DNA of 64,000 nucleotides from CAIWHR01 sp963843595 (GTDB taxonomy: Bacteria > Pseudomonadota > Gammaproteobacteria > Burkholderiales > Casimicrobiaceae). The notes beneath the pieces are model-generated. The model was not told where the DNA came from. It made no database searches and was given only the letters and a program-made list of their open reading frames with translations. Positions 52,832 to 60,175 of this stretch are shown in pieces (position 1 is the stretch's first letter; every line of letters begins with the position of its first letter). A program made the position numbers and the translations under genes. The DNA lies in NCBI GenBank assembly GCA_963843595.1, contig CAWJLG010000012.1, forward strand, positions 324,100 through 388,099. Reading direction: 5' to 3'.

Positions 52832-53032
52832 CAGATCGACGAGTCTTCGCCGCGACGAACGCCACGAGCATCGGTCGTCATGGACGGATGCGGCCGAAAG
52901 GCGCTCCGCCGTACCGCATCGTCACTGCCTGCGCCAAGCGGTTCGGTGAAATGGGGTGCCCTGGCCGCAGTTCGTGGCGTTCTGCGGGTGTCTTATTGGC
53001 GTCGGACGCTCTCCGGCAAATGCGACATGATC

Positions 53033-53075
53033 GGTGCGCTACCGAACAGACAATGAAGCTGGCGCTCCATAGGCT
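53033..53075 (+). promoter_or_regulatory. Crp-like box 15 with -10
   Basis: GGTGCG-CTAC-CGAACA at 53033-53048 with TAGGCT exactly 21 nt away, rightward. Transcription would start near 53082. The next gene (FecR-type, 53406) is 325 nt away, so either a long leader or a separate small transcript is implied. Confidence 0.5.
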
Positions 53076-53405
53076 GCCATTCATGTTTGTAACAGAACGT
53101 AACCGATGAGATCGATGCGGTACGTACGTGCAAACGGATACGGCAGTCGTCGTCGCGTGCGTCGTCCCGTGATGGGATCTGCTGATTGCGCTGTCATCGA
53201 AACGAGACAGCGCCGCGTTGTAGTCGCACGTCGACGAGCTGGCTCCGGTACAGCTGAGTCCGGGGCATTGGCGTCGTCTTCGTCCGTGGGTCGCCCCAAT
53301 CGGGCAGCGACGCCACGCAGCATCTCGGTGGTTGAGCTGACCTGTTGTTGTGCTGCCCTATCCGATCCACCGGTTTAGGCGGCGTACTCTTGCGTAAGGA
53401 ATGCC

Positions 53406-55874
53406 ATGCAAATGCAACCTCTCCGTCTTCGCTTCTTCGCCTTCGTGGCCGGCCTTGCGGTCTTGGCCTTCAGCAACTGGGCCAGCGCGGACCCGCCGTC
53501 GCGCGTCGCGCGCCTGGGTTACATGGCCGGCGCGGTCAGTTTCTCGCCTGCTGGCGAAAACGATTGGGTACTGGCCACGATCAATCGGCCGTTGACCACG
53601 GGCGATCGTCTTTGGGCGGACCAGGGTGCGCGGGCCGAAATCCAGGTCGGCGGCGCGATGATTCGCCTGAACGCGAGTACCGGCATATCCGTTCTCAACC
53701 TCGACGATCGCATCGCCCAGCTGCAATTGACGCAGGGCACCCTGAACGTCCGCGTGCGTCGTCTCGAGGCCAACCAGGCGTTCGAGGTCGACACGCCGAA
53801 CCTCGCGTTTACCCTTCGACAACCCGGCGAATATCGGATCGAGGTGGATCCGGACGGCAACGCGACGACGATCGTCGTGCGCCAGGGTCAGGGTGAGGTG
53901 TACGGCGAAGACGCGGCGTACGTAATCGATTCGCGTCAACCCTATCGCTTCATGGGCACCGGCTTGCGCGAATACGAGTATGTCGACGCGCCGCGCCCCG
54001 ACGAATTCGATCGCTGGGCAAGTGAGCGCGACCGCGGCTACGACAATTCGATCTCCGCCCGGTATGTATCGCCGGACGTAGTCGGCTATCAGGACCTCGA
54101 TGCGAACGGCACCTGGCGCGTCGAACCGACCTACGGCAATGTCTGGTTCCCGAATCGCGTGGTGGCCGGATGGTCGCCTTACAGCGACGGACACTGGGCA
54201 TGGGTCGACCCGTGGGGATGGACGTGGGTGGATGACGCACCCTGGGGCTTCGCCGTGTCCCATTACGGCCGCTGGACCAATCTCCGTGGAACGTGGGGTT
54301 GGGTACCCGGTCCCGTGCGCTCGCGCGCCTACTATGCCCCGGCACTGGTCGCGTTCGTGGGCGGCGACAACTTCCAGCTCACGATCGGGAGCGGCATCGT
54401 CGGTGGAATCGCGTGGTTCCCGCTGGGGCCGCGCGACGTCTATCGACCGTCCTATCCGGTGAGCCGCGGCTATTTCGAGAACGTCAACCGCAGCAACACG
54501 GTCATCAACACCACAGTCATCAACAACTACTACAACAACACGAACGTGACCAATATCGTCTACGCCAACCGGCAAGTGCCGGGAGCCGTCGTCGCCGTGC
54601 CGACGACCGCGTTCGTGCAGGCGCAGCCGGTGTCGCGGGTAGCGGTCCGGGCAACGCGGGAAATGGTGGCCAGTGCGCCGGTAGCGGTTGTCGCGCCCGT
54701 CGCGCCGACCGAGCGAAGCGTGCGTGGGAGCGCCACCGCGGGCGACAAGCCGCCTGCCCGCGTGTTCGAGCGGCCTGTGGTCGCTCGCACCGCGCCGCCG
54801 GCGGCACGCGTCGGTTTCGCGGCGCAGCAGCAGCAACTGGCAGCGAAACCGGGCAGACCGCTCGACGACGCCGCACGCCGGGAATTAAAGCCCGCAGCGA
54901 CCGCGCCGTCACCCGTGGTCAAAGTTGTCGAGCAGACGCAAAAAGCGCCACCGACGATACGTCCACCGCAGGCGGCACCTGGCGCCAAGCCGGGTGAGGC
55001 ACGCGGAAAATCCGATGAGCGAAAGGCCCCCGCAGCGCCCGCGATTTCCGGCGCACCGGGCACACCGACGCAAGGCGTTGCGCCAGCGCAAACCAAGCCA
55101 CCGGTACCGGCGGCACAAACACCGGAACAGCGAAAGGCCGAGCAACGTGGCAAGGCGGAAGACCGCCGACAACCCGTCGCGCCGCCGCCCCCGCCGGTGC
55201 AACGCGCGACGCCGGCCCCGGCCGCTCAACCGCAAGTCGCTGCGCCGGCACCTGCCGCGCCGCCGCAGGAGCAACGCGGAAAAGCCGAGCAACGCGTAAA
55301 GGCCGAGCAACCTGCAAAGGCAGAGCAGCGCGTGCAACCCGCAGCACCGCCGCCGACACCGCCACAACGGGCGGCGCAGCCCCAGGTCGCCACGCCGCCA
55401 GCCACGCCACCGGTACCGGCAGCGCAGCCTCCGGAGCCGCGCGGCAAGTCGGAACAGCGTGGAGACGCTGGACAGCGGGAACAACGCGTCGCGCCGCCGG
55501 CACCGCCACCACAACGCGCGGCCGAGCCGAGGGCCGCCCCGCCGCAAGTTGCTCCCCCGGCACCGGCCACGCAACCACCGCCGCAGCGGTCGGCGCAGCC
55601 CAAGGTGGCCCCACCACCGCAAGTCGCTCCGCCCGCACCGGCCGCACAGCAGCCGGCGCCACGGGCGAAGCCCGAGCCCGCGCCCGCCGCAAGGCAAGCC
55701 GAACCACGTCCGCCTGTTGCGGCGCCTGCATCACCGCCATCGCAACCCCAACCGGCGCCAAAGGCGGAGCGGCGCGGTCAAGAGCCCAAGCCTGCCGCGG
55801 GCAAGCCGGATGACAAGAAAAAGGACAGCGACGAGCAGAAGCGCGAAGAAGAAAGTCGCAAGCAAAAAGGCTAG
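53406..55874 (+). CDS. FecR/DUF6600-domain secreted protein with long Pro-rich tail
   Basis: An 822-residue exported protein. The signal peptide covers residues about 1-28 (ending NWASADP). A FecR-like beta domain lies at about 35-180 (GDRLWADQGARAEIQVGGAM, LRQPGEYRIEVDPDGN), then the Trp-rich DUF6600 part at about 230-380 (SDGHWAWVDPWGWTWVDDAP, SHYGRWTNLRGTWGWVPGP). The last 370 residues are disordered and rich in Pro, Ala, Gln, Lys and Arg with many short PPAPAA and EQR repeats. Without a membrane anchor it is not an anti-sigma factor; an envelope or surface role is more likely. AAGGA precedes the start. Confidence 0.85.
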   Translation: MQMQPLRLRFFAFVAGLAVLAFSNWASADPPSRVARLGYMAGAVSFSPAGENDWVLATINRPLTTGDRLWADQGARAEIQVGGAMIRLNASTGISVLNLDDRIAQLQLTQGTLNVRVRRLEANQAFEVDTPNLAFTLRQPGEYRIEVDPDGNATTIVVRQGQGEVYGEDAAYVIDSRQPYRFMGTGLREYEYVDAPRPDEFDRWASERDRGYDNSISARYVSPDVVGYQDLDANGTWRVEPTYGNVWFPNRVVAGWSPYSDGHWAWVDPWGWTWVDDAPWGFAVSHYGRWTNLRGTWGWVPGPVRSRAYYAPALVAFVGGDNFQLTIGSGIVGGIAWFPLGPRDVYRPSYPVSRGYFENVNRSNTVINTTVINNYYNNTNVTNIVYANRQVPGAVVAVPTTAFVQAQPVSRVAVRATREMVASAPVAVVAPVAPTERSVRGSATAGDKPPARVFERPVVARTAPPAARVGFAAQQQQLAAKPGRPLDDAARRELKPAATAPSPVVKVVEQTQKAPPTIRPPQAAPGAKPGEARGKSDERKAPAAPAISGAPGTPTQGVAPAQTKPPVPAAQTPEQRKAEQRGKAEDRRQPVAPPPPPVQRATPAPAAQPQVAAPAPAAPPQEQRGKAEQRVKAEQPAKAEQRVQPAAPPPTPPQRAAQPQVATPPATPPVPAAQPPEPRGKSEQRGDAGQREQRVAPPAPPPQRAAEPRAAPPQVAPPAPATQPPPQRSAQPKVAPPPQVAPPAPAAQQPAPRAKPEPAPAARQAEPRPPVAAPASPPSQPQPAPKAERRGQEPKPAAGKPDDKKKDSDEQKREEESRKQKG

Positions 55875-56013
55875 CCCGTTCCCGGGTAGCGGGTTGGGCG
55901 CGAGCCGAGGGGCCGGTGCAAAGGCATCGGTCCCTTTCCATTTCGGGGTGCCCTTCGATCGGACGTTGGTACGCGACCCGTTCCGGTATCCGGCCCGAGA
56001 CCTCGTACCGGGG

Positions 56014-56226
56014 TCACCAGCGGCGAACGAACCAGATGACAACCGAGAGCGCGATGGAGACGATCACGCAGGTCGTGATCGGAAACCAGAGCACGCCATT
56101 CTCGGTCTCGATGCGAATGTCTCCCGGCAGGCGTCCAAGACCGAGCCTGGAAAGCCATGGCCATAGCAACCCGACCAGCAGGAACGCTGCCCCGACGGCA
56201 ATCAGAATCCGTTGCATGTCAGACAT
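56014..56226 (-). CDS. DUF2905 family membrane protein
   Basis: A 70-residue protein with two membrane helices (residues about 6-25 and 49-66) around the conserved loop LGRLPGDIRIETENGVLWFPI, the DUF2905 signature. Function unknown; the family is widespread and often lies near DNA-repair or tRNA-modification genes, not the case here. ATG 56226 or 56217 are possible. It lies 77 nt downstream of the SagB-type gene on the same strand. Confidence 0.85.
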   Translation of the reverse strand: MSDMQRILIAVGAAFLLVGLLWPWLSRLGLGRLPGDIRIETENGVLWFPITTCVIVSIALSVVIWFVRRW

Positions 56227-56303
56227 CGTACGCGAGAAGAATTCCCGACGTCGACGCTGCCGCGCACCGCGCGCGACAGCGCAGTCCAGTCTCCCTGTCG
56301 CGC

Positions 56304-56939
56304 CTACCTCATGTACCCCACCGTCTGCGCGATCACAATCCGCTGATCGATCCGCAACTGCAGCGCCGGCGCCAACTTGCGGCGATCGACCAGGCCGCGC
56401 ACCACGCAGCCGAGGCCGGTTGCCGCGCAGTACAGGTACACGTTCTGGGCAACGAAGCCGGCGTCGGCCGCGGCGTAGAACGTACGGTCTTCGGCACTCG
56501 CGTCGCCCATCTTCCCGAAGTCGGCGACGTACACGAGGTTGAGTGGAGCGGTCGCAACGAAGTCCTGCGTGCCCGTCGCCGCGCGCAGATCGGCGGCCAC
56601 AACAGCCCGCAGCGCGTGGTCGCGCGCGTCGTAGCGATACGCGCCGTCTGGCAATGCGGCGAAAACCTCGATCTCCTGCCAGTTGTGGGCCGAGGGCGCC
56701 GTGCGCCCGCCGCTGTCGGGCCGATTGACGCCAAAGGCGCTCCACAGCAGCGTCGACAGCACATCCAACGGTAGCGGCCGTGACGAGAATTCGCGAGTGC
56801 TCCGGCGGGAACGCAGCGCCTGCATCAGCGGCACGGTGCCGGTGGTTTGGGGCGGCGGCAGCGCGATTGCGCTCCCGCCCTGGGCAAGGACGGCCTTGGA
56901 CATGAGCAAGATCCCGAGGAATTGGCGACGGTCAATCAT
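56304..56939 (-). CDS. Tat-exported SagB/ThcOx-type nitroreductase-fold oxidoreductase
   Basis: A 211-residue FMN oxidoreductase. The N-terminus MIDRRQFLGILLMSKAVLAQ is a twin-arginine signal, so the protein is folded with flavin before export. The core shows RSRRSTREFSSRPLPLDVLSTLLWSAFGVNR, given here by its ends RSRRSTREF and SAFGVNR, then APSAHNWQEIEVFAA, AADAGFVAQNVYLYCAATGLG and a final helix. This is the SagB/ThcOx arrangement, although no peptide-substrate partner (SagC/D-like) is near. GGAG precedes ATG 56939. It is divergent from folE. Confidence 0.85.
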   Translation of the reverse strand: MIDRRQFLGILLMSKAVLAQGGSAIALPPPQTTGTVPLMQALRSRRSTREFSSRPLPLDVLSTLLWSAFGVNRPDSGGRTAPSAHNWQEIEVFAALPDGAYRYDARDHALRAVVAADLRAATGTQDFVATAPLNLVYVADFGKMGDASAEDRTFYAAADAGFVAQNVYLYCAATGLGCVVRGLVDRRKLAPALQLRIDQRIVIAQTVGYMR

Positions 56940-57092
56940 TACCGCTCCGTACCGCGTGCGCCGCACATTGATTGAACGATAGGCCAGACGCGGCACGTCG
57001 ATCTTGATTCGGGGCAACGCCCGTTGACGCGCCCAAAAGCGGTGGCGCCTGCGGCCAGGTGCCCATAGCGTTGGCGCCTGCGGCCAAGTGCG

Positions 57093-57764
57093 TTGTCAGC
57101 GCGCATTCGCTCTCGGCTGATACGCGCCAAACAGCGGTATCACGCCAACGACAACATCGCCGCCTACGTGATGGACGGCGAAGTGGACGCGCTCCGGACC
57201 GAGGTAGAGGCGAAAATGGCCGAAGTGCTCAGGAGCCTTGTCATCGACACCGAGAGCGATCACAACACGCAGGAAACCGCCCGCCGGGTGGCCAAGATGT
57301 TTCTGACCGAAGTCTTCAAGGGCCGCTATCACGCGATGCCCTCCGTGACGGAGTTTCCGAATATCGAACAGCTCAATGAGCTGCTGATCGTCGGCCCGAT
57401 CACCGCGCGCAGCGCCTGTTCGCACCACCTCTGCCCGATTCTCGGCAAGGTGTGGATCGGCATCATGCCCAACGAGCATTCCAATCTGATCGGCCTGTCC
57501 AAGTACGCGCGGATTTGCGACTGGGTGATGAGCCGGCCGCAGATTCAGGAAGAGGCGGTCATACAGCTGGCAAACATCCTCCAGGACAAGGTCAAGCCGG
57601 ATGGTCTGGCGATCGTGATCGAGGCGGACCACTTTTGCATGCACTGGCGCGGCGTGAAGGATGCCGATTCTCGTATGACCAACAGCGTGATGCGCGGCTC
57701 GTTCCTCAAGGATCCCGACCTGCGGCGCGAGTTTCTCTCGCTGCTAAGCAAGAAGAACAGTTGA
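57093..57764 (+). CDS. folE: GTP cyclohydrolase I
   Basis: A 223-residue enzyme making 7,8-dihydroneopterin triphosphate from GTP, the first step to folate and other pterins. Zinc ligands are visible as Cys in SACSHHLCPILGK and His of the same block, with the second Cys in DHFCMHWRG. Substrate loops ARRVAKMFLTEVF and GLSKYARICDWVMSRPQIQEE are standard. The N-terminal ARIRSRLIRAKQRYHANDN is family-like, which supports the TTG 57093 start. A BLUF photoreceptor gene follows 26 nt later, suggesting one transcript. Confidence 0.93.
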   Translation: MSARIRSRLIRAKQRYHANDNIAAYVMDGEVDALRTEVEAKMAEVLRSLVIDTESDHNTQETARRVAKMFLTEVFKGRYHAMPSVTEFPNIEQLNELLIVGPITARSACSHHLCPILGKVWIGIMPNEHSNLIGLSKYARICDWVMSRPQIQEEAVIQLANILQDKVKPDGLAIVIEADHFCMHWRGVKDADSRMTNSVMRGSFLKDPDLRREFLSLLSKKNS

Positions 57765-57790
57765 GCCTCACCTGAATAACGGAGAACTCC

Positions 57791-58240
57791 ATGCTGGTGC
57801 GTCTGTTGTATGCAAGCCGGGCGGTCGATGATTTTTCGCAGGAGGAGCTGCTGAAGATTCTGTCGCAGTCCAAAGCCAATAACCCCGGCAGCGGGATCAC
57901 GGGCGTCCTTTGCTCCAGTGGACGCATTTTTCTGCAGCTGCTGGAAGGCGGACGCATGCAGGTCAATGCGCTGTACAACCACATCGCCGCCGATCCCCGC
58001 CACAACGATGTGGTGATTCTGTCCTACGAAGAAATCAGCGAAAGGAGGTTCGCCGGCTGGTCCATGGGCTTGGTCAACCTGGAGCGCGTTAACCCGTCTC
58101 TGCTGCTCAAGTATTCGGAGGGCGCGACCCTCGATCCCTACGGCGTTTCGGGCACGGCTTCGATGGCATTGCTCGACGAACTGATGGCCACGGCGTCGAT
58201 AATGGGCCAAGCCAGCTATTCCCCCTCTGCAGCACGCTAA
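57791..58240 (+). CDS. BLUF-domain blue-light photoreceptor
   Basis: A 149-residue short BLUF protein that binds FAD. The key residues are present: Tyr7 in LVRLLYASRA, Asn30/31 in NNPGSGITG, Gln49 in IFLQLLEGG and the Trp in FAGWSMGLVN. Residues after about 100 are helical and form the usual output cap; there is no attached EAL, GGDEF or cyclase domain, so it must signal through a partner. CGGAG lies before ATG 57791. Adjacent to folE, whose pterin product is the light-harvesting cofactor precursor of photolyases, though no photolyase gene is in the window. Confidence 0.92.
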   Translation: MLVRLLYASRAVDDFSQEELLKILSQSKANNPGSGITGVLCSSGRIFLQLLEGGRMQVNALYNHIAADPRHNDVVILSYEEISERRFAGWSMGLVNLERVNPSLLLKYSEGATLDPYGVSGTASMALLDELMATASIMGQASYSPSAAR

Positions 58241-58458
58241 CGAGTGCATGGCTCAATGCATCTGCCGCGCATCCACTGCCCGTCGTCACAGACGCCGCCT
58301 GTCATGTCAGACGGCGCGTGGCATCACCCATAGACCATGCCGCCGGACCGACGGGACGGCTGCAGGTTGGGGACTTCGCAACACGGGTCGGTAAGCGAAC
58401 AAGTCACCGGCACGGCCCGGGCACTGTTAGACTAGCTGCCCTTCCAAGGATATGAGCC

Positions 58459-58704
58459 GTGATCGACACCCTGCAGTGCTTGAAGAAATACGGGCAGCGG
58501 CTCGATTTGGAGATTGCCAAAGAGACGGGCGTGCCGCTTGCAACGGTGCGCAAGGAGCTTGCCGACCTGGCAGCGACGGGGGCAGTCATCACGTGCACTT
58601 TGACCCGTTTCGAAAACGGCAAGAGGATTGACGCGTGGCAATGCCGTGTGTCGGGTTATGTCCCGCCGCTAGCCCCGGGTCGAAAAGCAAAGCCGACGGC
58701 ATAG
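58459..58704 (+). CDS. Small winged-helix DNA-binding protein
   Basis: An 81-residue protein starting at GTG 58459, with AAGGA eight bases upstream. Residues about 3-60 form a helix-turn-helix with wing: LDLEIAKETGVPLATVRKELADLAATGAVI followed by the strand CTLTRFENGKRIDAWQCRVSG (shown here in part). No effector domain. It resembles small MarR/ArsR-like or FaeA-like regulators but is not assigned to a named family. It overlaps the next gene by 70 nt. Confidence 0.75.
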   Translation: MIDTLQCLKKYGQRLDLEIAKETGVPLATVRKELADLAATGAVITCTLTRFENGKRIDAWQCRVSGYVPPLAPGRKAKPTA

Positions 58705-59078
58705 CGCGCAGCTCGCAGCCGAAACGCGCGGTACCGGCCACGGCCGCGCCCGCGGCGCGGCTCGATCGCGTCTTCAGGGCCCTGGCTGACCCTACGCGAC
58801 GGGCTGTCCTCGAACGGCTGAGCAGCGGTCCGGCGCCTGTGAGCGAATTGGCGCGCCCGTTCAAGATGGCGCTGCCGTCGTTCTCGCAACACCTCGATGT
58901 ACTGGAGAACTGCGGTTTGGTCCGGTCCCGGAAGGCGGGGCGTGTGCGAACCTATCAGCTCGCGCCAAGGCCGCTGAAGATTGCGGAGCATTGGATGGTC
59001 AGGCAGCGCGAAGCGTGGGATCGTCGCCTCGACCAACTGGACAATGTCCTCAAAGACATGAAGGAGGCGATGCGATGA
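58635..59078 (+). CDS. ArsR-family regulator
   Basis: A 147-residue repressor-type protein. After a 40-residue basic lead the ArsR fold starts: LDRVFRALADPTRRAVLERL, then PVSELARPFKMALPSFSQHLDVLENCGLV with the recognition helix, and the wing SRKAGRVRTYQLAP. There is no CxC metal site; this is the subgroup that typically precedes SRPBCC (AHSA1) genes, as here. GTG 58635 follows AAGAGG with eight-base spacing. Its stop overlaps the AHSA1 start in ATGA, so the pair is coupled. Confidence 0.88.
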   Translation: MAMPCVGLCPAASPGSKSKADGIARSSQPKRAVPATAAPAARLDRVFRALADPTRRAVLERLSSGPAPVSELARPFKMALPSFSQHLDVLENCGLVRSRKAGRVRTYQLAPRPLKIAEHWMVRQREAWDRRLDQLDNVLKDMKEAMR

Positions 59079-59582
59079 CGCGCCCGCTCGTTCACCAACC
59101 AGACCCCAGGCTCGACCTCGTATTGGAACGCATCGTCGGTGTGCCGAGAGCACTCGTCTGGACCGCCTGGACCGTCCCGGAACACGTGAAGAAGTGGTTC
59201 ACGCCTGCGCCGTGGACCACAGTGGATTGCGAGATCGACCTTCGCCCCGGCGGTATCTTCCGCACGGTGATGCGCTCACCGGAGGGGAAGGAGTTCGCAA
59301 ACGTCGGTTGCTTCCTCGAGGTTGTCGAGAATCAGAAAGCTCGTCTGGACCAATGTCCTTGCCCCTGGTTACCGGCCGTCCAGCCGGCCATCCGATGATT
59401 CCTGCGATGCGTTCGCTTTCACTGCGGTCATTTCGCTCGAACCGCACGGGGATGGGACAAAGTACACCGCACTTGTCATCCACGGGGACGAAGAGAGCCG
59501 CAAGAAGCACCAGCAAATGGGCTTCCACGAGGGTTGGGGGAAGGCGCTCGATCAGCTCGTTGCGATCGCCGGGAAAATGTAA
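59075..59582 (+). pseudogene. AHSA1/SRPBCC-domain protein with one frameshift
   Basis: Reading through one shift gives an intact protein of about 168 residues. The first part (to about 59338) has DPRLDLVLERIVGVPRALVW, PEHVKKWFTPAPW and FRTVMRSPEGKEFANVGCFLE. The second has RKLVWTNVLAPGYRP, FAFTAVISLEPHGDGTKYTA and the C-terminal helix GFHEGWGKALDQLVAIAGK. The break sits at CAGAAAGCTC, where one A less (CAGAAGCTC) would restore the frame, a homopolymer change typical of sequencing error. The family binds hydrophobic ligands. Coupled to the ArsR gene, with AAGGAGG before the start. Confidence 0.82.
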
Positions 59583-59590
59583 GCGCAGGA

Positions 59591-60127
59591 ATGGCCAGCC
59601 GATATCGACTGCTTGTGTGCGCCCTCGCCCTTGGCGGCGCCGTGGCCCATTCGGAACCCTTGCCGGTGCAAAGCGTTCGCCAGGTCCATCTCAGTCGCTA
59701 CGTCGGCAAATGGTACGAGATCGCTGCCTTTCCGATGTTCTTTCAGCGCCAGTGCATCGGCGACACCACGGCCGAGTACGCGCTTCGACCCGACGGCGAC
59801 ATCGCCGTCGTCAATCGGTGTCGGACCGAAGACGGATTCGACGAGGCCGTTGGCAAAGCCTGGGCGGTGGACGGGACCGGAAATTCACAACTCAAGGTGT
59901 CGTTCTTCTGGCCGTTTCGTTCCGACTATTGGGTCATTGCCCTGGATGACGACTATCAATGGGCGGTGGTGGGCAATCCGAACCGGAAGTACCTGTGGGT
60001 GCTGTCCCGCACACCTCGGTTGCCCAGCGAACAACTCGACCGAGCCCTCGAGGCGGCGGCAAGCCAGGGTTTCGACCTTACCCAGCTGAAATACACTGCC
60101 CACGGGGGCAACGCGGGCTCGCGATAG
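59591..60127 (+). CDS. Lipocalin (Blc-like)
   Basis: A 178-residue exported lipocalin. Signal peptide at residues about 1-22 (no lipobox cysteine, so probably periplasmic rather than lipid-anchored as in E. coli Blc). The lipocalin block 1 is YVGKWYEIAAFPMFFQRQC. Later NRCRTEDGFDEAVGKAW, FWPFRSDYWVIALDDDYQWAVVG (in part) and YLWVLSRTPRLP follow the Blc pattern. Bacterial lipocalins bind lysophospholipids or fatty acids under envelope stress. It starts 8 nt after the AHSA1 stop, so it may be cotranscribed. Convergent with narK. Confidence 0.9.
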   Translation: MASRYRLLVCALALGGAVAHSEPLPVQSVRQVHLSRYVGKWYEIAAFPMFFQRQCIGDTTAEYALRPDGDIAVVNRCRTEDGFDEAVGKAWAVDGTGNSQLKVSFFWPFRSDYWVIALDDDYQWAVVGNPNRKYLWVLSRTPRLPSEQLDRALEAAASQGFDLTQLKYTAHGGNAGSR

Positions 60128-60175
60128 CGTGGATGGTCAAGGCACGTTCAACGGTGCCGGCGGTGGCCGCGCTCG

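Larger units (their letters stand above)
52767..53405. other. Region between the glycine-zipper and FecR genes
   Basis: About 640 bases with boxes 14 (leftward) and 15 (rightward). No convincing gene. The FecR-type gene at 53406 has its own AAGGA site. Confidence 0.5.

Noticed and set aside
53119..53134. Possible sixteenth Crp-like box (GGTACG-TACG-TGCAAA)
   Set aside because: Only the left half fits; the right half lacks CGMACA and no -10-like hexamer lies at 20-22 nt.
56947..56968. CGTGCGCCGCACA near the SagB start
   Set aside because: Half-sites resembling the Crp-like box are present, but the spacer is one base rather than four.
58300..58320. Imperfect inverted repeat after the BLUF gene (GCCGCCTG and CAGACGGC)
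   Set aside because: The stem is interrupted and there is no T tract, so it was not called a terminator.
58386..58401. GGTCG-GTAAG-CGAACA upstream of the small winged-helix gene
   Set aside because: The arms are five bases apart and no -10 lies at the expected distance, so it was not counted with the 15 boxes.
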